From Clostridiaceae bacterium (GTDB taxonomy: Bacteria > Bacillota > Clostridia > Peptostreptococcales > Natronincolaceae): a stretch of 64,000 bases of DNA. The stretch is taken from assembly GCA_020832135.1 (NCBI GenBank), contig JAFIFG010000057.1, positions 30,146-94,145 of the forward strand. Reading direction: 5' to 3'. The notes beneath the pieces are model-generated. The model saw only the letters and a program-made list of their open reading frames with translations, searched no databases and was not told the origin of the DNA. Positions 43,167 to 52,748 of the stretch are shown piece by piece. The translations under genes and the position numbers were made by a program. Every line of letters begins with the position of its first letter. Position 1 is the first letter of the stretch.

Positions 43167-44477
43167 ATGAGCAAAAAAAGAGTTGTTCATTACATTAATC
43201 AGTTTTTCGCTGGTATTGGTGGCGAAGAGAAGGCTGATATTAAACCCGAGGTTAGAGAAGAAGTAGTAGGGCCAGGAATGGCATTTAGCACATCTCTTAA
43301 AGAAGAAGCAGAAATAGTAGCCACTATTATATGCGGAGACTCTTATTTTAATGAAAATGTAGAAGAAGCAAAGGCAGAAATTATGGAAATGGTAAAAAAA
43401 TACCAGCCAGACTTGTTTATTGCAGGACCTGCCTTTAATGCTGGAAGATATGGAGTAGCATGTGGAACTATAGCTAAAGCTGTTCAAGATGAGTTAGGAA
43501 TAGATGTTATTACAGGTATGTATACAGAAAACCCTGGAGCTGATATGTATAAGAAAAGTGTATATATCATAGAAACAGGAAATTCTGCTGCAGCTATGAG
43601 AAAAGCTGTACCAGATATGACGAAGTTTGCCCTTAAATTATTAAAGGGTGAAGAAATAGGAGCACCTGAAGAAGATAAGTATATGTCAAGAGGCATCAGA
43701 AGGAACTATTTTGCTGAAGAACAAGGTTCTAAAAGAGCTGTAAACATGCTTATTAAGAAGTTAAAGGGTGAGGAGTACATTACTGAGTATCCTATGCCGG
43801 ACTTCGATAGAGTTGAGGCGAATGCAGCTGTAAAAGACATAACAAAAGCAAAGATAGCTTTAGTAACTTCTGGAGGAACAGTACCAAAAGGAAATCCAGA
43901 TAAGATAGAATCATCTAGTGCATCAAAATATGGTAAGTATGACATTTCAAATTTTACTGATTTAACAGAAGCAGATCATGAAACTGCTCATGGTGGTTAT
44001 GACCCTGTTTATGCTAATCAAGATTCAGATAGAGTATTACCAGTAGATGTACTGCGTGATTTAGAGAAGGAAGGTGCCATTGGCGAGCTGCACAATTATT
44101 TCTATACTACTGTAGGAAATGGTACTTCTGTTGCAAGTTCTAAAGCTTTCGCAGCAGAATTTGCAAAGGAATTAATTGCAGATGGTGTTCAAGCTGTTAT
44201 CCTTACTTCCACGTGAGGCACCTGTACACGTTGCGGTGCAACAATGGTAAAAGAAATTGAAAGAGCTGGTATACCAGTAGTTCACATTTGTACGGTAGTA
44301 CCTATATCCCTAACAGTTGGTGCTAACAGAATTGTTCCGGCTGTTGCTATACCACATCCATTAGGCAATCCTGCCTTGGAGCCAAAAGACGAAAAAGCTT
44401 TAAGAAGAAAACTTGTTGAAAAGTGTTTAAAAGCTTTGACGATAGAAGTAGAAGGTCAAACTGTATTTGAAGACTAA
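43167..44477 (+). CDS. grdB: Glycine reductase component B gamma, selenoprotein (in-frame UGA = Sec350)
   Basis: Selenoprotein subunit of component B. The gene runs ATG 43167 to TAA 44477 through TGA 44214-44216, giving selenocysteine 350 of 436 residues, the position and length known for GrdB. The motif is TSTUGTCTRCGAT, i.e. U-x2-C-x2-C. N-terminal RVVHYINQFFAGIGGEEKAD is characteristic. The selenolate attacks the Schiff base of glycine held by GrdE. The two pieces (43167-44216 and from 44244) are one gene, not a nonsense mutation. GAGGGGGGAAAG precedes the ATG. Confidence 0.97.
44214..44250 (+). promoter_or_regulatory. Sec codon and candidate SECIS of grdB
   Basis: Two bases after the UGA, GCACC (44218-44222) pairs with GGTGC (44235-44239) around a 12-base loop containing TGTACACGTTGC. 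Position and size fit a bacterial SECIS. Confidence 0.6.
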
Positions 44478-44482
44478 ACAAG

Positions 44483-44518
44483 ATATGCCAGCTGCTGTTG
44501 ACAGCTGGCATATTTCAT
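44483..44518 (+). terminator. Strong hairpin between grdB and grdC
   Basis: A perfect 12-bp stem ATATGCCAGCTG / CAGCTGGCATAT (44483-44494 with 44502-44513) five bases after the grdB stop. The tail is only moderately T-rich (TTCATAATATTTTAT), so termination may be partial. Confidence 0.6.
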
Positions 44519-44617
44519 AATATTTTATAACTAATAGAAAGTTATAATCTTTTTAAATCCTATGTAAAGGTTGACTTTTTTATAATAAACTTTTAAAAAT
44601 TCACGGAGGTGACTAAA

Positions 44618-46159
44618 ATGTCTTATGCAGTAATAAAAGGAACATCGTATATTCTTGCCCATACACCAGATATGATCATTCACAATGGAACTACCCAAAC
44701 AATGGAAAGATTATCAAATCCAGCATCAGAATATCTTAAAAAGATACATAACCATTTAAGAAGCTATGAAGAAGTAGTATCCTATCCGCCAAACCAGGTC
44801 TATATAGGAAAAATCACACCAGAAGAATTAAGGGACTATGTAATGCCATGGTACGATAAGGTTGTAGAGGGTGCAGAGCGTTATTCTAAATTTGGAGAAA
44901 TTATGCCACAGGATGAATTTATAGGGTTGATGAAGATAGTAGATGCTTTTGATTTAGTATCTTTGGAAAAGAACTTTAGTAAACAAGTTAAACAAAAATT
45001 AACCAATCATCCACTAATGAATGAAAATCTTATGGCAAAGCTTAAAGAAGGCGATGATTTAGAAGATATAAACCAAGCAATAGAGCAATACCATGCAGAG
45101 GCTATATATCACGAAAATCAAGTGGTAGGTTGTGTAAAAAGAGCTCATGAAGTAGACCCTAATTTAAACGCCCATATCATGTTTGAAAACATAGTAGTAA
45201 AAGCAACAGGAGTATTGTCTTTCCTACACTTATTAGATAAAAACAACATAGACCCACAGGCAATAGAGTATGTAATAGAGTGCTCCGAAGAAGCTTGTGG
45301 AGATATGAATCAAAGAGGCGGCGGGAACTTTGCAAAAGCAATAGCTGAGATGGGTGGAGCAGTAAATGCTACCGGATCAGATACTAGAGCCTTCTGTGCA
45401 GCACCAACACATGCGCTGATTGAAGCGGCGGCACTGGTGAAAGCGGGAGTATACGAAAACGTAGTAGTGGTAGCAGGTGGAGCTACAGCTAAACTAGGTA
45501 TGAATGGAAAAGACCATGTAAAAAAAGAAATGCCAATTCTAGAAGATATTCTAGGTGGTTTTGCAGTTTTAGTAAGTAAAAACGATGGAGTGAATCCTAT
45601 TCTGAGAACTGATTTATTAGGAAGACATACAGTGGGAACTGGGTCATCTCCACAGGCGGTAATAACATCTTTAATAGCAGCACCGCTGGACAAAGGAGAC
45701 CTAAAAATAACTGACGTAGACAAATACTCAGTAGAAATGCAAAATCCAGATGTGACAAAACCAGCTGGAGCAGGGGATGTGCCTGAAGCCAACTACAAGA
45801 TGATAGCAGCTTTAGGAGTAAAACGTGGAGAACTTGAAAGAAAAGATGTTCCAACTTTTGGACTAAAACACGGTATGCCGGGTTGGGCACCAACTCAAGG
45901 GCATATACCTTCAGGTGTGCCATATATAGGTCATGCAAGAGAAGCCTTTTTAAATGAAGAAATACAAAGAGTAATGATTGTAGGAAAAGGAAGTCTATTT
46001 TTGGCTAGAATGACAAATCAATTTGATGGTGTATCTATTATTATGGAAAAAAATACAGGTGCCCAAGAAGAGACAACAGCTACGGTATCTGAGGCAGATA
46101 TCAAGGCTATGATAGGTGAAGCAATGCGAAACCTAGCGTCACACTTATTACAAGAATAA
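44618..46159 (+). CDS. grdC: Glycine/sarcosine/betaine reductase component C, beta subunit
   Basis: Subunit of component C, which turns the Se-bound carboxymethyl group into acetyl phosphate. 513 residues. The C-terminal part has a FabH/thiolase-like pattern (AFCAAPTHALIEAAALVKAGVYENVVVVAGGATAKLG), with the Cys in FCAAPTHAL a probable active-site residue. The ATG at 44618 follows GGAGGTGA; the in-frame GTG at 44609 is inside that site. The 140-base gap before it contains the strong hairpin after grdB, so grdCD may be expressed at a different level from grdEAB. grdD follows after 12 bases. Confidence 0.95.
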   Translation: MSYAVIKGTSYILAHTPDMIIHNGTTQTMERLSNPASEYLKKIHNHLRSYEEVVSYPPNQVYIGKITPEELRDYVMPWYDKVVEGAERYSKFGEIMPQDEFIGLMKIVDAFDLVSLEKNFSKQVKQKLTNHPLMNENLMAKLKEGDDLEDINQAIEQYHAEAIYHENQVVGCVKRAHEVDPNLNAHIMFENIVVKATGVLSFLHLLDKNNIDPQAIEYVIECSEEACGDMNQRGGGNFAKAIAEMGGAVNATGSDTRAFCAAPTHALIEAAALVKAGVYENVVVVAGGATAKLGMNGKDHVKKEMPILEDILGGFAVLVSKNDGVNPILRTDLLGRHTVGTGSSPQAVITSLIAAPLDKGDLKITDVDKYSVEMQNPDVTKPAGAGDVPEANYKMIAALGVKRGELERKDVPTFGLKHGMPGWAPTQGHIPSGVPYIGHAREAFLNEEIQRVMIVGKGSLFLARMTNQFDGVSIIMEKNTGAQEETTATVSEADIKAMIGEAMRNLASHLLQE

Positions 46160-46171
46160 GGGGTGAAAACA

Positions 46172-47359
46172 ATGACAGATAATAAAGTAATAAAACAAAC
46201 CATAGGTAAGGTAATCAATGAAATAGCCGATGCAATAGAAACTGGTGATTTTGGAAAGAAAATAAAAATTGGGTTAACAACTTTAGGTAGTGAGCATGGT
46301 GTAGAAAACCTAGTTAAAGCAGCAGAAATAGCTACAAAGAAAAGCAGTGGCTATGAAGTAGTTTTAATAGGACCTAAAACAAAATCAACATTAAAAACTG
46401 TAGAAGTAAACAGTGAAGAAGAAATGCATAAAGTCATGGAAGACCTACTGGATACTAAGGAAATAGATGCTTGTGTAACATTGCATTATAACTTCCCCAT
46501 AGGAGTATCTACAGTGGGCAAGGTTATTACTCCAGCAAAAGGTGAGGAGATGTTTATAGCCACTACAACTGGCACATCCTCTCCCCACAGAACCCAAGCA
46601 ATGGTGAAAAATGCACTGAATGGGATTATAGCTGCTAAAGCCACCGGTATAAAAGAGCCAACTGTTGGAATTTTAAATGTAGATGGTGCAAGACAGGTGG
46701 AAATGGCACTAAAGGAATTAGATAAGAATGGATATAAAATAAACTTCACTGAATCTATGAGAGCAGATGGTGGTTGTGTTATGAGAGGTAATGATTTATT
46801 AGCAGGCACACCTGATGTAATGGTGCAGGACACCTTGACTGGTAATATCTTTATGAAGATATTCTCCTCTTATACAACCGGTGGAGATTATGAATCTGTA
46901 GGTTATGGGTATGGTCCTGGCATAGGAGATGGATATGACAGAGTTGTATTAATATTGTCGAGAGCATCTGGAATCCCTGTAATAGCCAATGCAATTGAAT
47001 ATGCAGCAGATCTAGTAAGAGGGAACTTAAAGGAATTAACAAAACAAGAGTTTAAGGCTGCTAAAGCAGCAAAATTAGAAGAAATATTGAAGTCGTTAGT
47101 AAAAGAATCTAAGGGTAGTGCTAGTGAAGAAAAAGAAATAATAGCTCCACCTAAGGAAGTAGTAACAGGTTCTATTGCAGGGATAGACATATTAGATCTA
47201 GAGGATGCAGTAAAAACATTATGGAAAAATAACATTTATGCAGAAAGTGGTATGGGGTGTACAGGCCCGGTGGTAATGGTGAGTGAATCAAAGTTAGACA
47301 AAGCGATAAAAGTATTGCAAAAAGAAGGTTTTGTAGCTGGTGAAAAAAGCGATTGCTAA
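46172..47359 (+). CDS. grdD: Glycine/sarcosine/betaine reductase component C, alpha subunit
   Basis: Second subunit of component C, related to PlsX-type acyl-phosphate enzymes. 395 residues. Blocks such as KIGLTTLGSEHGVENLVKAAEIA, VGILNVDGARQVEMALKELD and YGPGIGDGYDRVVLILSRASG are characteristic. Two cysteines, C101 in EIDACVTLHYNF and C363 in GMGCTGPVV, are candidates for the acetyl-thioester residues described in the family. The ATG at 46172 follows GGGGTGA. It is the last grd gene; a terminator follows. Confidence 0.94.
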   Translation: MTDNKVIKQTIGKVINEIADAIETGDFGKKIKIGLTTLGSEHGVENLVKAAEIATKKSSGYEVVLIGPKTKSTLKTVEVNSEEEMHKVMEDLLDTKEIDACVTLHYNFPIGVSTVGKVITPAKGEEMFIATTTGTSSPHRTQAMVKNALNGIIAAKATGIKEPTVGILNVDGARQVEMALKELDKNGYKINFTESMRADGGCVMRGNDLLAGTPDVMVQDTLTGNIFMKIFSSYTTGGDYESVGYGYGPGIGDGYDRVVLILSRASGIPVIANAIEYAADLVRGNLKELTKQEFKAAKAAKLEEILKSLVKESKGSASEEKEIIAPPKEVVTGSIAGIDILDLEDAVKTLWKNNIYAESGMGCTGPVVMVSESKLDKAIKVLQKEGFVAGEKSDC

Positions 47360-47374
47360 GTGATAGTAATCAAC

Positions 47375-47415
47375 AAATAATAAAAGGCTTCATACTATGA
47401 GGTCTTTTATTATTT
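47375..47415 (+). terminator. Terminator of the glycine reductase operon
   Basis: AAATAATAAAAG (47375-47386) pairs with CTTTTATTATTT (47404-47415) around a 17-base loop, T-rich 3' arm. Confidence 0.75.
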
Positions 47416-47564
47416 AAATAAGAATAATAATATAAATAAGAATCATACTGTTAAGTCATTAAATTTTCCAGGTTTAGAAGGATTTTTTACATTTACATAG
47501 AATAGTAATAATTACCCAGTAAAACATGGGAGAATAAAATTATAGACAGAAAAAGGGAGGTAAT

Positions 47565-48638
47565 TTGAAGATGTTTAAAAAATTATTAGCTTTAATGCTT
47601 GTAATGCTGCTTATTGCAACGGCATTAGTAGGCTGTGGTGGTGGAACCGCTGAGGATCCAGCTCCAGATCAAGAACTAGCTGAGACAGAGGATCAAGCAG
47701 TAGAGCCACAAGAAGAACCAGTAAGAATGGCTATGGTAACAGATGTTGGTGGAGTTAACGATGAGTCCTTTAATGAATCTGCTTGGGAAGGACATCAAGC
47801 AGCAAGAGATCAATTAGGATTCGAAGTAAACTATGTAGAGTCACAACAAGATGCAGATTATGAATCAAATTTAGAGATATTATTAGATGCAGGAAATGAT
47901 TTAATTTGGGGTATTGGTTTTATGATGGGAGATGCCATCTTAGATGCTGCTGATTTCAATCCTGATCAAAAGTATGCAATTATCGACTATTCTTATGGTG
48001 ATGATACACCTGAGAACTTAGTTGGTGTTGAATTTAGAGCTAATGAAGCATCCTTCTTAGTAGGATACATTGCTGGTAAAATGACTGAAACTAATAAAGT
48101 AGGATTTGTTGGTGGTATGGACTTCCCAGTTATTCATGGTTTCCACTATGGATTTATGGCTGGAGTTGAATATGCTAATCCAGATGCAGAAGTTCTAGTG
48201 CAATATGCTGATTCTTTTGTAGATGCTGCAATTGGTAAATCTATTGCTATTCAAATGTATCAACAAGGAGCAGATATTGTATTCCATGCTGCTGGTGGAA
48301 CTGGTGATGGTGTAATTGAAGCTGCTGTTGAACAAGATAGATATGCTATTGGTGTTGATATGGACCAAAACCATATGGCGCCTGACCATGTTATTACCTC
48401 TGCTATGAAGAGAGTTGACAATGCTATCTTTAACATTGCAGAAGAATTAAAGGCTGGAAACTTCCCAGGAGGTCAAACAGTAGTATATGGTTTAGAAGAT
48501 GGTGGTGTAGGTATTGCTCCAACTTCTGACAAACATGTGCCTGCTGAATTACTAGAAGAAGTTAAGGAAATTGAAAAGCAAATTATAGCTGGTGAAATTT
48601 TTGTACCGAATAATAAAGAAGAATATGAAGAAAACTAG
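47565..48638 (+). CDS. nupN: BMP-family nucleoside ABC transporter substrate-binding lipoprotein
   Basis: A 357-residue lipoprotein of the BMP/Med (PnrA) family that binds nucleosides. The signal peptide ends in lipobox ALVGC (Cys about 24), followed by an acidic linker. The fold shows in VRMAMVTDVGGVNDESFNESAWEGH, FIVGYIAGKM-like FLVGYIAGKMTETNKVGFVGG and FHAAGGTGDGVIEAA. It is followed by ATPase and two permease genes in the B. subtilis nupNOPQ (yufNOPQ) order. The start is TTG at 47565 or ATG at 47571; GGGAGG at 47555-47560 fits either. Confidence 0.92.
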   Translation: MKMFKKLLALMLVMLLIATALVGCGGGTAEDPAPDQELAETEDQAVEPQEEPVRMAMVTDVGGVNDESFNESAWEGHQAARDQLGFEVNYVESQQDADYESNLEILLDAGNDLIWGIGFMMGDAILDAADFNPDQKYAIIDYSYGDDTPENLVGVEFRANEASFLVGYIAGKMTETNKVGFVGGMDFPVIHGFHYGFMAGVEYANPDAEVLVQYADSFVDAAIGKSIAIQMYQQGADIVFHAAGGTGDGVIEAAVEQDRYAIGVDMDQNHMAPDHVITSAMKRVDNAIFNIAEELKAGNFPGGQTVVYGLEDGGVGIAPTSDKHVPAELLEEVKEIEKQIIAGEIFVPNNKEEYEEN

Positions 48639-48657
48639 TAATTAAAAGTATAAGTTT

Positions 48658-48697
48658 AATAAAGGTTCAGGTATAAAGCCTGAGCCTTTATTGTTCT
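48658..48697 (+). terminator. Hairpin terminator after the BMP lipoprotein gene
   Basis: AATAAAGGTTCAGG (48658-48671) pairs with CCTGAGCCTTTATT (48679-48692, one G-T pair), then TTGTTCTT. It separates the abundant binding protein from the transporter genes, a common way to set their ratio. Confidence 0.8.
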
Positions 48698-49013
48698 TAA
48701 AGGTCATTTGCACTTATGAATGTTTTAAATTAAATTTTCAATAATGTTACCAAAATTACAAATTATAATTAGTATGAATTTAGCAAATAAAAACAAATTA
48801 ATACTATATATACATTTGATTTATTAAGGAGTTTATAATTAATTCATAAAGTATTTTAACAAAATTTATGGTATAATTTAGTGTAAATTTGTAATTTACT
48901 ACAAATGTGCATTAAATTATGTATATATTTGAAGGAATAATTGCTAAATATATGATGCATAAGTGTACAATTTTTAAAACACCAAAATATAGATAGAAAT
49001 GGAGGGGAAGTTA
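48698..49013 (+). other. AT-rich gap with extended -10 element before the nucleoside ATPase gene
   Basis: No gene is seen in this 316-base gap. TGGTATAAT near 48870 is an extended -10 element and could give a second promoter for the ATPase and permease genes, though no good -35 is present. No known riboswitch core is recognisable. Confidence 0.4.
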
Positions 49014-50549
49014 TTGAAGAACATTAATTTTGACCATAAAGTGGTTGAAATGAAAAATATAACGAAAAAATTTGGAAATTTTACTGCAAATGATAACATT
49101 AACCTTACAGTGCATAAAGGAGAAATCCATGCATTACTAGGAGAAAATGGTGCTGGTAAATCAACTTTAATGAATATACTTTATGGTCTCTATCAACCGA
49201 CGATGGGTGAGATATACATTAATGGAGAAAAAACTAACATTACAGACCCAAATGTTGCAATTAAAAAAGGAATAGGTATGGTGCATCAGCATTTTATGTT
49301 GGTAGAGCCCTTTACTGTAGCAGAAAATATAGTGCTAGGTATGGAACCAACTAGTACTTTAGGTACTATGAATATGAAAAAAGCAGTGAAAAATGTTGAA
49401 GATATATCTAAACAATATGGATTACATGTAAAGCCTAATGAAAAAATTCAGGATATTTCTGTAGGTATGCAACAAAGGGTGGAAATATTAAAAGCATTAT
49501 ATCGAGGAGCAGATACCTTAATATTGGACGAACCTACAGCCGTTCTGACACCTCAAGAAATAAAAGAACTTATACAAATTATGAGAAATCTTACTACTCA
49601 AGGAAAGACTATCATTATAATCACCCACAAATTGAAAGAAATTAAAGAAGCTGCTGATTATTGCACCATTATAAGAAGAGGTAAGCATGTAGATACTGTA
49701 GAGGTTAAATCTACTACAGAAGATGAACTAGCTTCAAAAATGGTAGGTAGAGAGGTTAGCTTTAAAGTAGAAAAAGAACAGAAGCAAAGAGGCGACGTAG
49801 GTCTTAAAATTGAGAATCTTGTAGTTAAGGATAATAGAGGTATAGATGCTGTAAGAGGTTTGTCGTTAGAGGTACATGTTGGTGAAATTTTAGGTGTTGC
49901 TGGTGTAGATGGTAATGGTCAAACTGAACTAATAGAAGCATTGACGGGATTAAGAAGCATTACATCTGGCAAAGTTACTGTAAATGGGAATGATGTTACC
50001 AACAAAACACCTAAAGAGATATTTCAAAACAAGATAGCTTCTATACCGGAGGATCGACAAAAAAGAGGCTTGGTGTTAGATTATACTATTGCAGAAAATA
50101 TGGTATTAGAGAATTATGGAGAACAACCCTTTTCTAAAAATGGCATTTTAAATAAGTTAGAAATAAATAAATTTGCAAAAGATTTAATTGAAAAATTTGA
50201 TGTAAGACCAAATGATGAAACTATAAAAACTAGAGCTCTCTCAGGAGGGAATCAGCAGAAGGTCATTATAGCTAGAGAAGTAACAAATGATCCTGATATA
50301 TTGATTGCCGCCCAACCTACAAGAGGGTTAGATGTAGGAGCTATTGAATTTGTACATAAATCTTTAGTTCGACAAAGAGATAATGATAAAGCTGTATTAT
50401 TAGTTTCGTTAGAGCTAGACGAGGTTATGAATGTATCAGATCGCATTGCAGTCATATACGAAGGAAAGATTGTAGGTATTGTAGATGCAAAAGATGCAGA
50501 TGAAAAGAGCCTTGGCCTTATGATGGCAGGGGGAGGTAGTCAACAATGA
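49014..50549 (+). CDS. nupO: Nucleoside ABC transporter ATPase (double ABC)
   Basis: A 511-residue ATPase with two ABC domains, as in the sugar/nucleoside (YufO/RbsA-like) group. The first has Walker A GENGAGKST, signature ISVGMQQR and Walker B LILDEPTAVLTPQE; the second has a degenerate Walker A GVDGNGQTEL, signature LSGGNQQK and AAQPTRGLD. Only the first site is expected to be fully active. I take the TTG at 49014 because GAGGGGAAG lies just upstream; an ATG at 48999 would overlap that ribosome site. It couples to two permeases that follow directly. Confidence 0.92.
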   Translation: MKNINFDHKVVEMKNITKKFGNFTANDNINLTVHKGEIHALLGENGAGKSTLMNILYGLYQPTMGEIYINGEKTNITDPNVAIKKGIGMVHQHFMLVEPFTVAENIVLGMEPTSTLGTMNMKKAVKNVEDISKQYGLHVKPNEKIQDISVGMQQRVEILKALYRGADTLILDEPTAVLTPQEIKELIQIMRNLTTQGKTIIIITHKLKEIKEAADYCTIIRRGKHVDTVEVKSTTEDELASKMVGREVSFKVEKEQKQRGDVGLKIENLVVKDNRGIDAVRGLSLEVHVGEILGVAGVDGNGQTELIEALTGLRSITSGKVTVNGNDVTNKTPKEIFQNKIASIPEDRQKRGLVLDYTIAENMVLENYGEQPFSKNGILNKLEINKFAKDLIEKFDVRPNDETIKTRALSGGNQQKVIIAREVTNDPDILIAAQPTRGLDVGAIEFVHKSLVRQRDNDKAVLLVSLELDEVMNVSDRIAVIYEGKIVGIVDAKDADEKSLGLMMAGGGSQQ

Positions 50550-51691
50550 AAAAACAATCTTTAAGTAATAAAGTAATAGATTTTCTAGCAAAGGGGAATT
50601 TAGCTTTTACTATTACCTCGATTATTTTAGGATTTCTTATAGGAGCTGTCGTATTGGCCCTAGCAGGATTTAACCCTGTAGAAGCCTATACCATTATGAT
50701 TCAAGGTATATTTAGTAGACCAAGCTACATAGCATGGACTATTATTCGGTCTACACCTATTATTATTACAGGTTTATCAGTGGCTTTTGCCTTTAGAACA
50801 GGTTTGTTTAACATAGGTGCAGAGGGACAGTTTATTATAGGGGCCATTGCTGCAGCTGTTGTTGGATATGCTGTTGAATTACCAGCTATCATACATATAC
50901 CCTTAGTATTTTTAGCAGCAATTACAGCTGCTGGACTATGGGGTGGTATAGCTGGATATCTTAAGGCGAAATTCGGTGTTCATGAAGTTATTTCAACTAT
51001 CATGTTGAATTGGATAGCATTATATTTAAACAACTATATTGTTAGAATAGAAGGCTTCCAAAGACCAGGTGCACAGAGAAGTCATGAAATACATGAAAGT
51101 GCCCGTATTATTGTATTAGAACAATGGAAAAGAACTCCAGAGGGTAGAGAATGGATGAGGGGCAGTGAATTTTTTGGTGATATTTTAAGGACACCTGTAA
51201 ACTGGGGATTTGTAGTTGCTATAATTTTAGCTGTTATCGTATGGTACCTATTAAATAAAACAACCTTAGGATATGAACTTAAAGCGGTAGGATTTAACAG
51301 ACATGCAGCAGAGTATGCTGGAATTAATGTTCCCAAGAGTATGCTGACTTCAATGATAATAGCAGGAGCCTTAGCGGGAGCTGCTGGAGGATTACATGTT
51401 ATGGGTATTTCAAGAAGTATCGCCAGTCTAGCGGCCATGGAGGGATATGGTTTTGATGGTATTGCCGTTGCATTAATTGGCGCAAATACTTCTATTGGAG
51501 CTGTATTAGCAGGACTATTATTTAGTGCCATACAGTATGGAGGAACAAAAATCCAACCAACATTAGGTGCTCCGACAGAAGTAATAAATATTATGATTGG
51601 TACTATCGTTTTCTTTATAGCAATGCCAAAGCTTATCAAATATTTTGCTCAACAACTTAAGAAAAAGCGAGGTGCTAAAAATGCTGGATAG
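50546..51691 (+). CDS. nupP: Nucleoside ABC transporter permease 1
   Basis: A 381-residue permease of the BPD_transp_2 family with about ten membrane helices. Key blocks are TPIIITGLSVAFAFRTGLFNIGAEGQ and AVGFNRHAAEYAGINVPKSM, typical of nucleoside and simple-sugar exporters/importers of this class. The ATG overlaps the stop of the ATPase gene (ATGA), and GGGGGAGG precedes it. The 3' end overlaps the start of the second permease gene. Confidence 0.93.
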   Translation: MKKQSLSNKVIDFLAKGNLAFTITSIILGFLIGAVVLALAGFNPVEAYTIMIQGIFSRPSYIAWTIIRSTPIIITGLSVAFAFRTGLFNIGAEGQFIIGAIAAAVVGYAVELPAIIHIPLVFLAAITAAGLWGGIAGYLKAKFGVHEVISTIMLNWIALYLNNYIVRIEGFQRPGAQRSHEIHESARIIVLEQWKRTPEGREWMRGSEFFGDILRTPVNWGFVVAIILAVIVWYLLNKTTLGYELKAVGFNRHAAEYAGINVPKSMLTSMIIAGALAGAAGGLHVMGISRSIASLAAMEGYGFDGIAVALIGANTSIGAVLAGLLFSAIQYGGTKIQPTLGAPTEVINIMIGTIVFFIAMPKLIKYFAQQLKKKRGAKNAG

Positions 51692-52619
51692 TTTAGGATT
51701 TATTCTTGGTACCACTTTGATGTACTCTACACCATTAATCTATGCAGCCCTAGGTGGAGTTATTTCAGAAAACTCTGGAGTCGTGAATATAGGATTAGAG
51801 GGTATGATGACAATTGGGGCTTTAATAGGAGCTACTGTTGGGTTTTATTCAGGAAATCCATGGTTGGCATTTTTAGCTGCCGGTCTTGCAGGAGGAGGCT
51901 TAGCTTTACTTCATGCCATTGCATCAGTAACATTTGAAGCTGACCAAGTCGTATCAGGTATAGCTATGAATTTTTTAGGACCTGGTATAGCACTGTTTCT
52001 AAGTAGACTTTTCTTTGAAGGTGCAACTATGACGAAGGCTATTCCTTCAGGAAATAAAATGCCAAGACCGCTTAATGGTGTATTTCCTCGAAATTCTTTT
52101 TTTGATTTTATTTTTAATCAATATGCAACTGTATATATGGCTTTTTTCTTAGTGTTTATTCTATGGTACACACTTTATAGAACGAAGTTAGGCTTAAGGA
52201 TAAGAGCTGTAGGAGAACATCCAAGGGCAGCTGATACATTAGGTGTTAATGTATTTAGAATAAGATATTTATGTGTAATTTTGTCAGGAGTACTAGCTGG
52301 ATTCGGTGGTGCTTCCATGAGTTTAGCCATTGTATCAAACTTTAGACCTACTTTGGTTTCCGGTCATGGGTTTATTGCATTGGCGGCAATGATCTTTGGT
52401 AAATGGAAGCCACAGGGTGCCATGTGGGCATGTCTGCTATTTGGTGCCTCTAACGGTTTGGTGGTTTATTTAGGAAGACCAGGCACACCTTTTGAAATAT
52501 CACAATCACTGCTATCCATGATCCCCTATGTAATAACATTAGTTGTTTTAGCAGGATTTGTAGGTAGAGCGGCAGCACCAGCGGCTGTTGGAACACCTTA
52601 CGAAAAAGGAGAAAGATAA
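51681..52619 (+). CDS. nupQ: Nucleoside ABC transporter permease 2
   Basis: A 312-residue permease partner with about eight to nine membrane helices. It begins MLDSLGFILGTTLMYSTPLIYAALGG and has SGVVNIGLEGMMTIGA and RAVGEHPRAADTLGVNVFRIRY, the second-subunit version of the same family. The ATG at 51681 lies inside the upstream permease gene, with CGAGGTG before it; the frame is open from 51645 but the earlier TTG lacks a ribosome site. A perfect terminator follows the stop. Confidence 0.93.
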   Translation: MLDSLGFILGTTLMYSTPLIYAALGGVISENSGVVNIGLEGMMTIGALIGATVGFYSGNPWLAFLAAGLAGGGLALLHAIASVTFEADQVVSGIAMNFLGPGIALFLSRLFFEGATMTKAIPSGNKMPRPLNGVFPRNSFFDFIFNQYATVYMAFFLVFILWYTLYRTKLGLRIRAVGEHPRAADTLGVNVFRIRYLCVILSGVLAGFGGASMSLAIVSNFRPTLVSGHGFIALAAMIFGKWKPQGAMWACLLFGASNGLVVYLGRPGTPFEISQSLLSMIPYVITLVVLAGFVGRAAAPAAVGTPYEKGER

Positions 52620-52620
52620 A

Positions 52621-52649
52621 AATTTCCAGCTTAGGCTGGAAATTTTTTG
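52621..52649 (+). terminator. Terminator of the nucleoside transporter operon
   Basis: A perfect 10-bp stem AATTTCCAGC / GCTGGAAATT (52621-52630 with 52635-52644), TTAG loop and six T residues. Confidence 0.9.
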
Positions 52650-52684
52650 TATGCAAATATTATGCCAATCAAAAACTAAATTCT

Positions 52685-52713
52685 TTGATTTTGCCTCCAT
52701 GAAATGCTATAAT
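52685..52713 (+). promoter_or_regulatory. Sigma-A promoter of rpoN
   Basis: -35 TTGATT (52685-52690), a 17-base spacer and -10 TATAAT (52708-52713), 36 bases upstream of the start. Confidence 0.75.
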
Positions 52714-52748
52714 ATAGGTATATAGTATGAAATAAAGGGGTGAACACT

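Noticed and set aside
44214..44216. TGA in grdB as a stop, with 44244-44477 as a separate gene
   Set aside because: Read-through gives 436 residues with Sec350 and the UxxCxxC motif, exactly the family pattern.
45310..45792. 160-residue open frame on the minus strand inside grdC
   Set aside because: It is a codon-bias shadow of grdC with no ribosome site or recognisable domain.
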